Assembly (NCBI GenBank): GCA_027698105.1
Contig: JAQERH010000036.1
Location: 1 to 29,679, forward strand
From: Lachnospiraceae bacterium AM93-12TA
Lineage (GTDB): Bacteria; Bacillota; Clostridia; Lachnospirales; Lachnospiraceae
Reading direction: 5' to 3'
DNA length: 29,679 bases
This document shows positions 23,110-29,679 of the stretch, one piece after another (the first letter of the stretch is position 1; every line of letters begins with the position of its first letter). The translations under genes and the position numbers were made by a program. A model generated the notes under the pieces. It was not told where the DNA came from and did no database searches. It saw only the letters and a program-made list of their open reading frames with translations.

Positions 23110-24198
23110 ATGAGCCAGAGAGAGGAAAAGGAGATTCAGAGCACGGGAGGAGCAGAAAGTCAGACTCCCCATAAGAGGAGAGTCCGCTACAAGGGAACCC
23201 ATCCCAGAAGCTATAAGGAAAAATACAAGGAATTAAATCCGGAAAAATATAAGGATACAATAGAGCATGTGATTCAGAAGGGAGGAACTCCGGCGGGAAT
23301 GCACATTTCTATCTGTGTCAATGAGATCCTGGATTTCTTTGATATCCAGCCGGGACAGATCGGGGTGGACGCTACTCTGGGATATGGGGGACATACCAGA
23401 AGAATGCTGGAAAAGCTCCAGGGGAACGGCCATATCTATGGCCTGGATGTGGATCCGATTGAGTCAGAGAAGACAAAAAAACGTCTTCTGGACGCTGGGT
23501 ATGGGCCTGATATTCTTACGGTACGTCTGATGAATTTTGCAGAGCTTGATCAGCTGGCAGAGGAAAAGGGGCCGTTTGACTTTATTCTGGCAGATTTAGG
23601 CGTATCCTCCATGCAGATAGACAATCCAGAGCGCGGGTTTACCTATAAATATGAAGGGCCTCTGGATCTGCGTCTGAATCCGGAGAAGGGCGCAACAGCA
23701 GCAGAAAGGCTTCGGGAGATTGACAGAGAGGAGTTTTGCGGAATGATGATAGAAAATTCCGATGAGCCTTATGCTGAGGAAATCTCCCAGGAGGTATTTA
23801 ACCGGCTTCGCAGAGGGCAGGCGATTGAGACTACGACGCAGCTGAAGGATGCCATTGAGACGGCGCTGTCCTTTATTCCGGAGAAGGAGAGAAAAGAGGC
23901 TGTAAAGAAATCATGCGCCAGAGTTTTCCAGGCTCTTCGCATTGACGTAAACAGCGAATTTGAGGTACTGTACGCTTTTCTGGAAAAGCTGCCCGGCGCT
24001 TTAAAGGAAGGGGGCAAAGCGGCGATTCTGACGTTCCACTCCGGGGAGGACAGAATGGTGAAGCGTTCCTTTAAGCAGCTGAAAAAACAGGGAGTTTACC
24101 AGGAAATTTCAGAGGAGGTAATCCGCCCGTCTGCAGAAGAGTGCGCGAGAAACAGCAGAGCCAGATCCACTAAAATGCGATGGGCAGTAAAGGCTTAA
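23110..24198 (+). CDS. RsmH-like SAM methyltransferase with N-terminal extension (paralog)
   Basis: 362 residues, against about 310 for RsmH/MraW, which N4-methylates C1402 of 16S rRNA. The SAM site is DATLGYGGHT (87-96). ADLGVSSMQID (161-171) and RGFTYKYEGPLDLRLN (175-190) replace the usual DLGVSSPQLD and LDMRM motifs, and LTFHSGEDRMVK (near 309-320) replaces the usual SFHSLEDR. The first 60 residues are an additional basic part with VRYKGTHPRSYKEKYKELNP (25-44). The gene has its own promoter and is not followed by ftsL, pbp or mra genes, so it is not the division-cluster copy. Its target may be rRNA or another RNA. AAGGAG precedes the ATG. Confidence 0.85.
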   Translation: MSQREEKEIQSTGGAESQTPHKRRVRYKGTHPRSYKEKYKELNPEKYKDTIEHVIQKGGTPAGMHISICVNEILDFFDIQPGQIGVDATLGYGGHTRRMLEKLQGNGHIYGLDVDPIESEKTKKRLLDAGYGPDILTVRLMNFAELDQLAEEKGPFDFILADLGVSSMQIDNPERGFTYKYEGPLDLRLNPEKGATAAERLREIDREEFCGMMIENSDEPYAEEISQEVFNRLRRGQAIETTTQLKDAIETALSFIPEKERKEAVKKSCARVFQALRIDVNSEFEVLYAFLEKLPGALKEGGKAAILTFHSGEDRMVKRSFKQLKKQGVYQEISEEVIRPSAEECARNSRARSTKMRWAVKA

Positions 24199-24269
24199 CA
24201 AGTGAAAACGCAGGACTGAACGACAAGGCCTGAAAAAATGGACGCCGCGCTCATAATCTGCCTGTCCCG

Positions 24270-24299
24270 GCATATATATGAAGTATATGATGATAGTGT
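24270..24299 (+). promoter_or_regulatory. Possible sigma-E-like promoter of spoIIIA
   Basis: GCATATA (24270-24276) and GATAGTGT (24292-24299) stand about 15 bases apart, loosely like mother-cell sigma-E elements (ATA ... CATA--T). In Bacillus the spoIIIA operon is under sigma-E. The match is weak. Confidence 0.25.
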
Positions 24300-24345
24300 A
24301 TGAAGCAAGGCAGTAGCCAAAGAACTGAAAGAGGGGCAGCAGGCG

Positions 24346-25338
24346 ATGGCAGATATAAGGACAGGACAGGCAGAGCTGTTACAGATATTTCCTCCTCAGC
24401 TCAGAGAGATACTGTCGAAAGCTGTTTCTGACTGGGAAGAAGTACAGGAACTGAGATTGAGAAGCGGAAAGCCGTTGTTTATTACTGTAAAAGGTCAGGA
24501 ATATGCAGTAGGAAAGGGCGGAAACCTGTCCGTTTCTTCGGATGCAGAGCGGATGAAGAGAGATGGGCAAATCTGCATCGTATCCCAGAGAGAGATTGAG
24601 CAGACCGTTGAGTGCGCGGTCCGCCATTCCCTGTATGCCTTTGAGGAGCAGATTCGCCAGGGATTTCTCACTGTGGCCGGAGGCCACAGAATCGGAGTCA
24701 TAGGGAGAGCTGTGTCGGAGCACAGAGAAATTCGGACGATCAAGCCGATTACAGGGCTGAATATCCGCATTGCCCACGAGAAAAAGGGATGCGCTGACAG
24801 AATTATGCGCTTTCTGGCAGATGCAGGGCAGAAGGAATGGCTCTCTACCCTTTTAGTATCTCCTCCCTGCTGTGGAAAAACGACTCTTTTGAGGGATATT
24901 GTGAGGAACATTTCAAATGGCTGTGGATATATGGAGGGGAGAACGGTAGGAATTGTGGATGAGCGATCAGAAATCGCAGCCTGCTTTCAGGGGATTCCCC
25001 AGAATGATGTGGGAATACGAAGCGATGTACTGGATGGCTGCCCCAAGGCAGAGGGGATGATGATGCTGATCCGGGCCATGTCTCCCAGAGTTGTAGCGGC
25101 AGATGAAATAGGTGGAAAAGGTGATTTAGAAGCCTTACAGTATGCATCAGGCTGCGGATGCAGCCTGATTGCCACAGCCCATGGAGCTTCCATGGAGGAT
25201 CTTGCCTTAAAACCCATGTTTCGTGAGCTGTTTCGAGAGAGGATCTTTTGCCGCTTTGTATTTTTGAGCGGCAGAAAGGGACCTGGCACAGTAGAACGGA
25301 TTTCAGACCATAAAGGATGTGAGATCTATGTTCCTTAA
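24346..25338 (+). CDS. spoIIIAA: Stage III sporulation protein AA (ATPase)
   Basis: A 330-residue ATPase related to secretion ATPases that powers the SpoIIIA-SpoIIQ channel between mother cell and forespore. Walker A is SPPCCGKTTLLRD (172-184), followed by GIVDERSEIAA (near 204-214) and the Walker-B-type VVAADEIGG. The N-terminal third has AGGHRIGVIGRAV (111-123), a family hallmark. The length is close to the usual 305-330. GAGGGG lies before the ATG. It overlaps spoIIIAB by 11 bases. Confidence 0.94.
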   Translation: MADIRTGQAELLQIFPPQLREILSKAVSDWEEVQELRLRSGKPLFITVKGQEYAVGKGGNLSVSSDAERMKRDGQICIVSQREIEQTVECAVRHSLYAFEEQIRQGFLTVAGGHRIGVIGRAVSEHREIRTIKPITGLNIRIAHEKKGCADRIMRFLADAGQKEWLSTLLVSPPCCGKTTLLRDIVRNISNGCGYMEGRTVGIVDERSEIAACFQGIPQNDVGIRSDVLDGCPKAEGMMMLIRAMSPRVVAADEIGGKGDLEALQYASGCGCSLIATAHGASMEDLALKPMFRELFRERIFCRFVFLSGRKGPGTVERISDHKGCEIYVP

Positions 25339-25849
25339 ACTGCTGGGAGCTGTATTTGTCATTATTTCCTGCAGCAAAATAGGCGCAGATATGGCGGCAA
25401 GACTTTCCGTACGGCGGGGAATTTTGAAAAAAATCAAAGTTATGGTAATTCATCTGCGGGGAGAAATTCTCTATGGGAACGCTCCGCTCTATGAGGGGTT
25501 CCAGAAGGCAGGAAAGCGGGCCGGAGGACCGGAGGGACTGCTGTTTGAAACAGTCGCAGAACGAGTCTTAAAAGGCCTGGGAGAAGATTTTTTTACTATC
25601 TGGCAGGAAGAGGCAGGCGCTTATGCGGCCCGGACTCCGCTGTCAGGAGAGGAAGGAGAGCAGCTGCTGGCATTTGGAGAGCATTTAGGATATCTGGACC
25701 GGGAAATGCAGGAAAGGACCCTGGCTTTGTATCTGGAAGAGCTGGAGCAGGAGATAGAAGGACTGAATCAGGAAATTTCCCAGAAAAGCCGCCTTTATAC
25801 CAGCGCCGGAGTTCTGGCAGGACTGTTTCTGACTGTAATATTAATCTGA
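25328..25849 (+). CDS. spoIIIAB: Stage III sporulation protein AB
   Basis: A 173-residue membrane protein with an N-terminal helix (about 3-18) and a C-terminal helix (about 155-173) around a helical soluble core; AB is related to GspF-type platform proteins of secretion systems. The final SQKSRLYTSAGVLAGLFLTVILI-type tail is characteristic. The ATG at 25328 is preferred, because AAAGGA is 11 bases upstream, over a GTG at 25319 that is too close to it. It overlaps spoIIIAA. Confidence 0.92.
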   Translation: MFLKLLGAVFVIISCSKIGADMAARLSVRRGILKKIKVMVIHLRGEILYGNAPLYEGFQKAGKRAGGPEGLLFETVAERVLKGLGEDFFTIWQEEAGAYAARTPLSGEEGEQLLAFGEHLGYLDREMQERTLALYLEELEQEIEGLNQEISQKSRLYTSAGVLAGLFLTVILI

Positions 25850-25915
25850 ACTGCAAAATGTTCATGCGGACAGAAGGAAGAGAACACACAAAACAGAGGT
25901 TAGGGAGGGAAAGGG

Positions 25916-26110
25916 ATGGGAGTCAGCCTGATATTTCGGATTGCAGCGGTGGGGATTCTGGTATCTGTTATCTGCCAGGTGTTAAAACACAGCGGCAGAG
26001 AGGAGCAGGCATTCCTGACAAGCCTGGCAGGTCTGGTTTTAGTGCTGTTCTGGATGGTGCCGTATATTTATGAGCTGTTTGAAACCATGAAGGAGCTGTT
26101 TGCTCTTTAA
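25916..26110 (+). CDS. spoIIIAC: Stage III sporulation protein AC
   Basis: 64 residues with two transmembrane helices (about 4-22 and 34-54), exactly the size and layout of SpoIIIAC. AGGGAGGG stands before the ATG. In sporulating Firmicutes the next gene is spoIIIAD, then AE-AH; here the following gene is unrelated. Confidence 0.93.
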   Translation: MGVSLIFRIAAVGILVSVICQVLKHSGREEQAFLTSLAGLVLVLFWMVPYIYELFETMKELFAL

Positions 26111-26142
26111 TATTTACCAGAAGAGACGGGAGGGAAAAGCTG

Positions 26143-26601
26143 ATGACAGGGGAGGAGCTTAAAAAGAGAGGATTTATTTATTTTGAGGGCATCCGGGAAG
26201 GGCTTGAAACATTTGAACACCAGATAGCAGTGATGGATCGGAATCAGGCCTTCGCCCATTTTTCAGAGCTGAGAGAAGCATATGGAGCAGATAACAGCTT
26301 TCTTGATTTTTACCTGTTCGCCTTAAAAGAGGAAGAGCGAAAAAAGGCCGAGTCCGTCCTGACAGAAGACGAGACAGAGGCCCTGAAAATCTGGGAGAAA
26401 AAAGCAGGATTTCCTAAGGGGGATCAGGTGATTTTTCCCATGGATGATGTTCTTTTAAAGGCAGCGGCTGTTCTCAATGAAACAGGAATGCTTTTTTCCA
26501 CCATGTATTTTGCCAAAGCAGATGAAAAACAGTCGGAAAAGGAGACAAAGGCAGAGACCTGGTGGGGAAATTTTAACGGAGAATATATCAGATTTTATTA
26601 G
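26143..26601 (+). CDS. Uncharacterised soluble protein in the spoIIIAD position
   Basis: 152 residues, not recognised. It is hydrophilic, helical and acidic, with no membrane segment, so it cannot be SpoIIIAD (two to three helices, about 130 residues). The central stretch AHFSELREAYGADNSFLDFYLFALKEEER (quoted in part, 38-66) and PMDDVLLKAAAVLNETGMLF (about 106-125) may be conserved in relatives. GGGAGGG precedes the ATG 32 bases after spoIIIAC, so it looks cotranscribed with AA-AC. The coding region ends 39 bases before the convergent next gene. An imperfect GC-rich hairpin follows at about 26602-26624. Confidence 0.6.
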   Translation: MTGEELKKRGFIYFEGIREGLETFEHQIAVMDRNQAFAHFSELREAYGADNSFLDFYLFALKEEERKKAESVLTEDETEALKIWEKKAGFPKGDQVIFPMDDVLLKAAAVLNETGMLFSTMYFAKADEKQSEKETKAETWWGNFNGEYIRFY

Positions 26602-26640
26602 GGCAGCAGCAGCCTGCCGCCCCAGGGAGAATCGGTCTTT

Positions 26641-27741
26641 TTATAAAAGACAAAATGAGGCATCATGAAATTGCCGTACATTGAAAACAATCCGCCACTC
26701 TACAGCATTTTGAACCGGTTCAAAATGTAGAGCGGAACAGGCAGTGTGCGCTGGATGCTCCCTTCCCCAGATGATGGAGGAAGGCCCGTCTGCTCCGCCG
26801 ATGATACCAATGCAACAGGCATTGCAGGCAAGAGGATGGAAGGAATCATACTCTTCCTCGATTTTCTTAGGCTTATCACTTTCAGCACAGTCAAAAATTG
26901 TAATGGGATCTGTCGGTTCAGGAAAAATGGTATAACTCATGACGGTACAGTGCCTGGGATAGAGAAAGCGGGCAAAAGCGCCGGAGTGGAATGTGCTTTC
27001 AGGGAGTGTCTGCGTTTCCAGATCCTGCACAGTCAGAGTATGGGACATCTGGCTGACCGGGTTAAAAAAGGTAAAGGAATCTCCCGGTGCATGGACAGTA
27101 AAATGAGGTCCTGGAATCCGTTCCCTCTGCTGCTTCATGGTAAGGGAAAGAGTCTTGATTTCAGGACGGCGGCCGCCTGCCCAGGAAAAGGCATTTCTGC
27201 AGATTACCCAGCCAAAGGACGGATCCAGTCCATAGTAGTCAGTGATCCATTCTGCCTCTGGATCCTGGTGGATTTTGCCTGGAAGACAGGGATTAAAGCA
27301 GATAGAACAGCCGTGGGCACAGGAAAGGTTTTTTCCATTTACCTGGATATCAGGTGAAAAATGCAGGCACAGAGGATTTTCCAGTTCCAGCTGCATCTGC
27401 TGTTCTGGCGTAAAGCAGTCACAGGAATCGTGATCCGGGTTTAGATTCCATTTTTCCATAAAGCGCCGGATCGATTCTGCGCTGACCTGCATACAGAAAT
27501 CAATGACCAGACCTTGTCCGCAGGAATATACCGCAGGAATGATCCAGCGGTATCCGGCCCAGTCAAATGTCTGATTGATTTGGATTTCCTTTCCAGCATG
27601 GTCCCTGCCATGATGTCCCCAGAAGCTGCCGTCAAAATAAACCTTCCATTCCGGGAAAACAGGCTTAGCCGGTCTGTCCATAATTACATCTTGATAATCG
27701 TCGGTATATTTAATTTTGCCGGAATCAAACATGTTATCCAT
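26641..27741 (-). CDS. Cys-rich unknown protein with a GIIGGADGP motif
   Basis: A 366-residue soluble protein I do not recognise as a whole. Residues 141-152 contain four cysteines spaced C-x3-C-x2-C-x3-C (CAHGCSICFNPC), with Cys107, Cys109 and Cys125 before them. A second group is C306-x2-C309-C310, directly before IGIIGGADGPSSIIW (311-325). This last motif closely resembles the GIIGGADGPT segment of the beta subunit of Na+-translocating decarboxylases (OadB/GcdB), which is a membrane protein, whereas this one has no membrane helices. ATG at 27741 is favoured by GAGGT 7 bases upstream; a TTG at 27744 is possible. It is last in a minus-strand operon after the HxlR and acetyltransferase genes. 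Confidence 0.55.
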   Translation of the reverse strand: MDNMFDSGKIKYTDDYQDVIMDRPAKPVFPEWKVYFDGSFWGHHGRDHAGKEIQINQTFDWAGYRWIIPAVYSCGQGLVIDFCMQVSAESIRRFMEKWNLNPDHDSCDCFTPEQQMQLELENPLCLHFSPDIQVNGKNLSCAHGCSICFNPCLPGKIHQDPEAEWITDYYGLDPSFGWVICRNAFSWAGGRRPEIKTLSLTMKQQRERIPGPHFTVHAPGDSFTFFNPVSQMSHTLTVQDLETQTLPESTFHSGAFARFLYPRHCTVMSYTIFPEPTDPITIFDCAESDKPKKIEEEYDSFHPLACNACCIGIIGGADGPSSIIWGREHPAHTACSALHFEPVQNAVEWRIVFNVRQFHDASFCLL

Positions 27742-27762
27742 CAAAGTTACCTCATGAAGAAG

Positions 27763-28356
27763 CTAGAATAAAATATGTTCGGGTGCGATTTTATCATTTT
27801 CTGTAATCGGGCGAATTACTTTACAGGGTACGCCGGCAGCAACTACTCCTGCCGGGATGTCATGTGTTACCACGCTTCCTGCTCCAATGACTGAACCGGC
27901 GCCGATTGTTACTCCGCCACAGATCGCTGCGTTTGCGCCAATCCATACATTTTCTTCTAATGTGATGGGAGCCGAAGTACCGATGCCCTGACTGCGCTGT
28001 TGTGGGTCGACAGAATGCCCCGAACAGGCCAGACATACACCTGGGGCAATGAATGTGCCAGCGCCAATGTTTACTGGAGATGTGTCCAAAATGACACAAT
28101 TATAATTGATCACTACCAGGCCGTGTGTGTGGATATTGAAGCCGTAATCGCAGTGAAAGTCTGGCTCGATCCCCAGCATCGGCGAGCACGTTCCCAGAAG
28201 TTTTTGCAAAATGGAACGACGTTTATCCTGCTCATTCGGAGCTGTCTGGTTATATTCCCAGCAAAGCTGCTTTGCATAATTGCCTGCTTCAGTGGGAGTG
28301 TTTTCATAGCCGCTGGCATAAGAGGCAGGGCGTTTCATAATTTCAAGAGGATTCAT
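27763..28356 (-). CDS. Sugar O-acetyltransferase, hexapeptide-repeat (Maa/LacA type)
   Basis: A 197-residue left-handed beta-helix enzyme that transfers acetyl from acetyl-CoA to a sugar hydroxyl. The N-terminal cap (about 1-55) has the Maa-type helices; the coil region has the hexapeptide rungs VNIGAGTFIAPGVCLAC, then GHSVDPQQRSQGIG (113-126) with the catalytic His and the usual loop Asp, then VWIGANAAICGGVTIGAGSVIG. AAGGAG stands before the ATG. It lies 37 bases downstream of the HxlR gene and 21 bases upstream of the Cys-rich gene, so all three are probably one operon. Confidence 0.92.
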   Translation of the reverse strand: MNPLEIMKRPASYASGYENTPTEAGNYAKQLCWEYNQTAPNEQDKRRSILQKLLGTCSPMLGIEPDFHCDYGFNIHTHGLVVINYNCVILDTSPVNIGAGTFIAPGVCLACSGHSVDPQQRSQGIGTSAPITLEENVWIGANAAICGGVTIGAGSVIGAGSVVTHDIPAGVVAAGVPCKVIRPITENDKIAPEHILF

Positions 28357-28393
28357 AGTTACAGTTCTCCTTTTTTATTATAACTGGCTTTGA

Positions 28394-28729
28394 TTACCTG
28401 GGGCGATTGTTTTCTCCCCAAATACACAGCTGATCCAACACTTTCATAAGTGATTTTCCCCGTTCACTCAAACTGTACTCAACTTTCGGGGGAATCTGGG
28501 GGTATTCTTTGCGCAGAATGAGCTGATCCTTCTCCAGCTCTTTCAGATTTGCTGCAAGAGTTTTATCAGAAATCTTTTTAAGATACCTTCGAAGCTCATT
28601 AAATCTAACCACTTCAAATTCCATCAGACAATATAGTATTACCATTTTATGTTTGCCTGAGATGAGGGACAAGGTGTAGCTGAAACCTGTATCTTCAAAA
28701 TTTGCGTTTTCAATATAAGGTTTGATCAT
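28394..28729 (-). CDS. HxlR-family winged-helix regulator
   Basis: A 111-residue MarR-like regulator of the HxlR/YodB group. It shows the typical core LISGKHKMVILYCLMEFEVVRFNELRRYL (in part, 23-51), KISDKTLAANLKELEKDQLI (recognition helix region) and the wing PPKVEYSLSERGKSL. AGGAGA fits the ATG at 28729; the longer frame to 28759 crosses the regulatory region. It is divergent from a flavin reductase, a usual target arrangement, and probably controls both directions. A Cys near the N-terminus, used for redox sensing by YodB, is not visible here. Confidence 0.9.
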   Translation of the reverse strand: MIKPYIENANFEDTGFSYTLSLISGKHKMVILYCLMEFEVVRFNELRRYLKKISDKTLAANLKELEKDQLILRKEYPQIPPKVEYSLSERGKSLMKVLDQLCIWGENNRPR

Positions 28730-28747
28730 GACACTTTCTCCTAAGAT

Positions 28748-28772
28748 AGTACCTGTCAAAAAAGATGGTACT
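28748..28772. promoter_or_regulatory. Palindrome between hxlR-like gene and flavin reductase (candidate operator)
   Basis: AGTACC (28748-28753) and GGTACT (28767-28772) form an inverted repeat with 13 bases between. The right arm abuts the -35 of the flavin reductase promoter. HxlR/YodB-type operators often contain TAC/GTA half sites. The 124-base region between the divergent genes contains this and the promoter only. Confidence 0.65.
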
Positions 28773-28799
28773 TGTAATTTTTCGTGCAGTTTTTATAAT
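28772..28799 (+). promoter_or_regulatory. Promoter of the flavin reductase gene
   Basis: -35 TTGTAA (28772-28777), 16 bases, perfect -10 TATAAT (28794-28799), 55 bases before the ATG. Confidence 0.65.
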
Positions 28800-28853
28800 T
28801 ATAAGCAGGAGCACAAAACGTGTCAATACAAACTGAAAAGTGAGGGATTTCGT

Positions 28854-29420
28854 ATGAGAAAAACACTGAAACAAACAGAAGGAATTTTTCCTATGCCGGT
28901 ATTGATGGTCGCCACGTATAATGAAGACGGAAGCGTCAATGTGATGAATGCGGCCTGGGGAACGATGCAGGCTCGCGGCAATGTGGCACTTCAGTTAACT
29001 GAGTCGCACAAAACTGTTAAAAATATCAAGGAACGAAAAGCGTTTACAGTCAGCATTGCAGATGCAGCCCATGTAGTCGAAGCAGATTATTTTGGCGTAG
29101 TATCAGGAAATCATGAAAATAAGAAATTTGAAAACAGCGGTATGACAGCCACAAAGTCCGAGGTTGTCAACGCTCCTGTTATCAATGAATTTCCTATCTG
29201 CATGGAGTGCGAATTTATTGAATATCAGACGAATGCTTATGGATGCGGTGTGATTGGAAAGGTTGTTCGAATTACGGCTGATGAAAGCGTTATGAACGGT
29301 GAGACGATTGATATGTCGCTGGTCAATGCGATTGCATTTGATCCTTATACACACGGATATTATAAAGTCACAGAAAGAGTTGGGGAAGCGTTTAAGGACG
29401 GACTTAAATTAAAACGCTAA
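28854..29420 (+). CDS. Flavin reductase family protein (FMN-binding split barrel)
   Basis: A 188-residue flavoprotein of the flavin-reductase-like domain (PF01613 type). The opening GIFPMPVLMVATYNEDGSVNV and NVMNAAWGTMQ (about 9-43) form the first strands of the FMN barrel. QLTESHKTVKNIKERKAFTVSI (about 45-66) has the usual T/S-K-N phosphate-binding region. The last part FDPYTHGYYKV... is typical. Products reduce flavin with NAD(P)H, or act as detoxifying reductases. GAGG precedes the ATG at 28854; the longer frame from 28722 runs through the promoter. It is likely repressed by the divergent HxlR regulator. Confidence 0.9.
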   Translation: MRKTLKQTEGIFPMPVLMVATYNEDGSVNVMNAAWGTMQARGNVALQLTESHKTVKNIKERKAFTVSIADAAHVVEADYFGVVSGNHENKKFENSGMTATKSEVVNAPVINEFPICMECEFIEYQTNAYGCGVIGKVVRITADESVMNGETIDMSLVNAIAFDPYTHGYYKVTERVGEAFKDGLKLKR

Positions 29421-29471
29421 TTTTCTACGAAAAGCAGATTTCATAACTTTTATCAATATCTGTTTAACTGA

Positions 29472-29536
29472 GCGGAGAGGATGCTTTCTTTTCTTGGATT
29501 AACAGCTTAGCCAGCCCAAGAAAAGAAAATGTCCGC
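29472..29536. repeat. Long inverted repeat in terminal non-coding stretch
   Basis: TTTCTTTTCTTGG (29485-29497) is a perfect inverted partner of CCAAGAAAAGAAA (29516-29528), enclosing an 18-base loop, with outer arms GCGGA (29472-29476) and TCCGC (29532-29536). No T tail follows on either strand, so it is an unusual terminator or another structured element. The rest of 29421-29679 is AT-rich and holds no gene I can support. Confidence 0.6.
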
Positions 29537-29679
29537 CTCCATTCGTAATATTTTATATATCATGGAGATTCCGCAATATAAGATTCTTATTTAATGGAAA
29601 TACCAAAATCATAAAGTTCTTTTTTCGAGACCGTTTCAAGTTTTGTGTAAACTCAAAAAACTGATATAAGATATGTCAT

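Noticed and set aside
26602..26641. GC-rich hairpin after the gene at 26143 as a terminator
   Set aside because: The stem has mismatches and the T run is about 12 bases away, so the case is weak.
29591..29652. Short minus-strand frame at the window end that could be the tail of a gene
   Set aside because: About 20 codons follow an in-frame stop; too short and AT-rich to distinguish from chance without the sequence beyond the window.
1..29679. CRISPR array, IS element, prophage or integrase
   Set aside because: I saw no regularly spaced repeats, transposase or integrase motifs, and no terminal repeats flanking the accessory block.

Overview
The window looks like a chromosomal segment of a spore-forming-lineage, low-to-mid GC Firmicute, most likely a Lachnospiraceae / Clostridium cluster XIVa gut anaerobe. 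Pointers are strong AGGAGG-type ribosome sites before most genes, sigma-A promoters, a ydaO-type c-di-AMP riboswitch, the start of a spoIIIA operon, an RsmH-like paralog with a long N-terminal extension, DUF6320 and DUF4272 genes, and tRNA genes without encoded CCA. The species cannot be fixed from the sequence alone.

Layout. (1) 1-750: end of a tRNA operon (Asn partial, Glu, Thr, Met/Ile-CAT, Asp, Val, Leu) closed by an intrinsic terminator. (2) 778-4785: a GNAT gene, a separately promoted tRNA-Arg(ACG), an orphan barstar, a DUF45 zinc peptidase and recJ, ending at a bidirectional terminator shared with argG. (3) 4800-6330: argG on the minus strand, with a promoter embedded in an AT-rich inverted repeat that resembles an arginine operator. 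(4) 6334-8674: small unknown protein, azlC, azlD and an unusual folD. (5) 8793-11653: SIMPL-domain protein, YdcZ-type transporter behind a hairpin that can mask its ribosome site, SLBB/ComEA-like protein, and an orphan OmpR-type response regulator. (6) 11706-16360: GNAT, a membrane HxxxDG acyltransferase-like protein (DUF6320), an HSL-type esterase, rlmH and an SGNH hydrolase, tightly packed or overlapping. (7) 16433-18759: cytoplasmic transglutaminase-like protein and a DUF4272 protein split by a +1 frame change at a G6 run. (8) 18756-21909: promoter, c-di-AMP riboswitch and terminator ahead of a two-gene osmolyte ABC transporter (ATPase-CBS, and a permease fused to its binding protein). (9) 21969-24198: dus and an RsmH-like paralog. 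(10) 24346-26601: spoIIIAA-AB-AC, after which the operon does not continue with spoIIIAD but with an unknown cytosolic protein. (11) 26641-29420: a minus-strand set (HxlR regulator, hexapeptide acetyltransferase, Cys-rich unknown protein carrying a GIIGGADGP motif) divergent from a flavin reductase, with a palindrome between them. The last 260 bases hold only an inverted repeat.

How the parts work together. The clearest regulated unit is the osmolyte transporter, for which c-di-AMP can be inferred to act both on the RNA (riboswitch terminator) and on the ATPase (CBS domains). The least understood unit is the acyltransferase/esterase/SGNH group around rlmH, which may handle an acylated envelope or storage compound. 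The most surprising points are the interrupted spoIIIA operon, the folD lacking two of the three residues used for cyclohydrolase activity, and the split DUF4272 gene.
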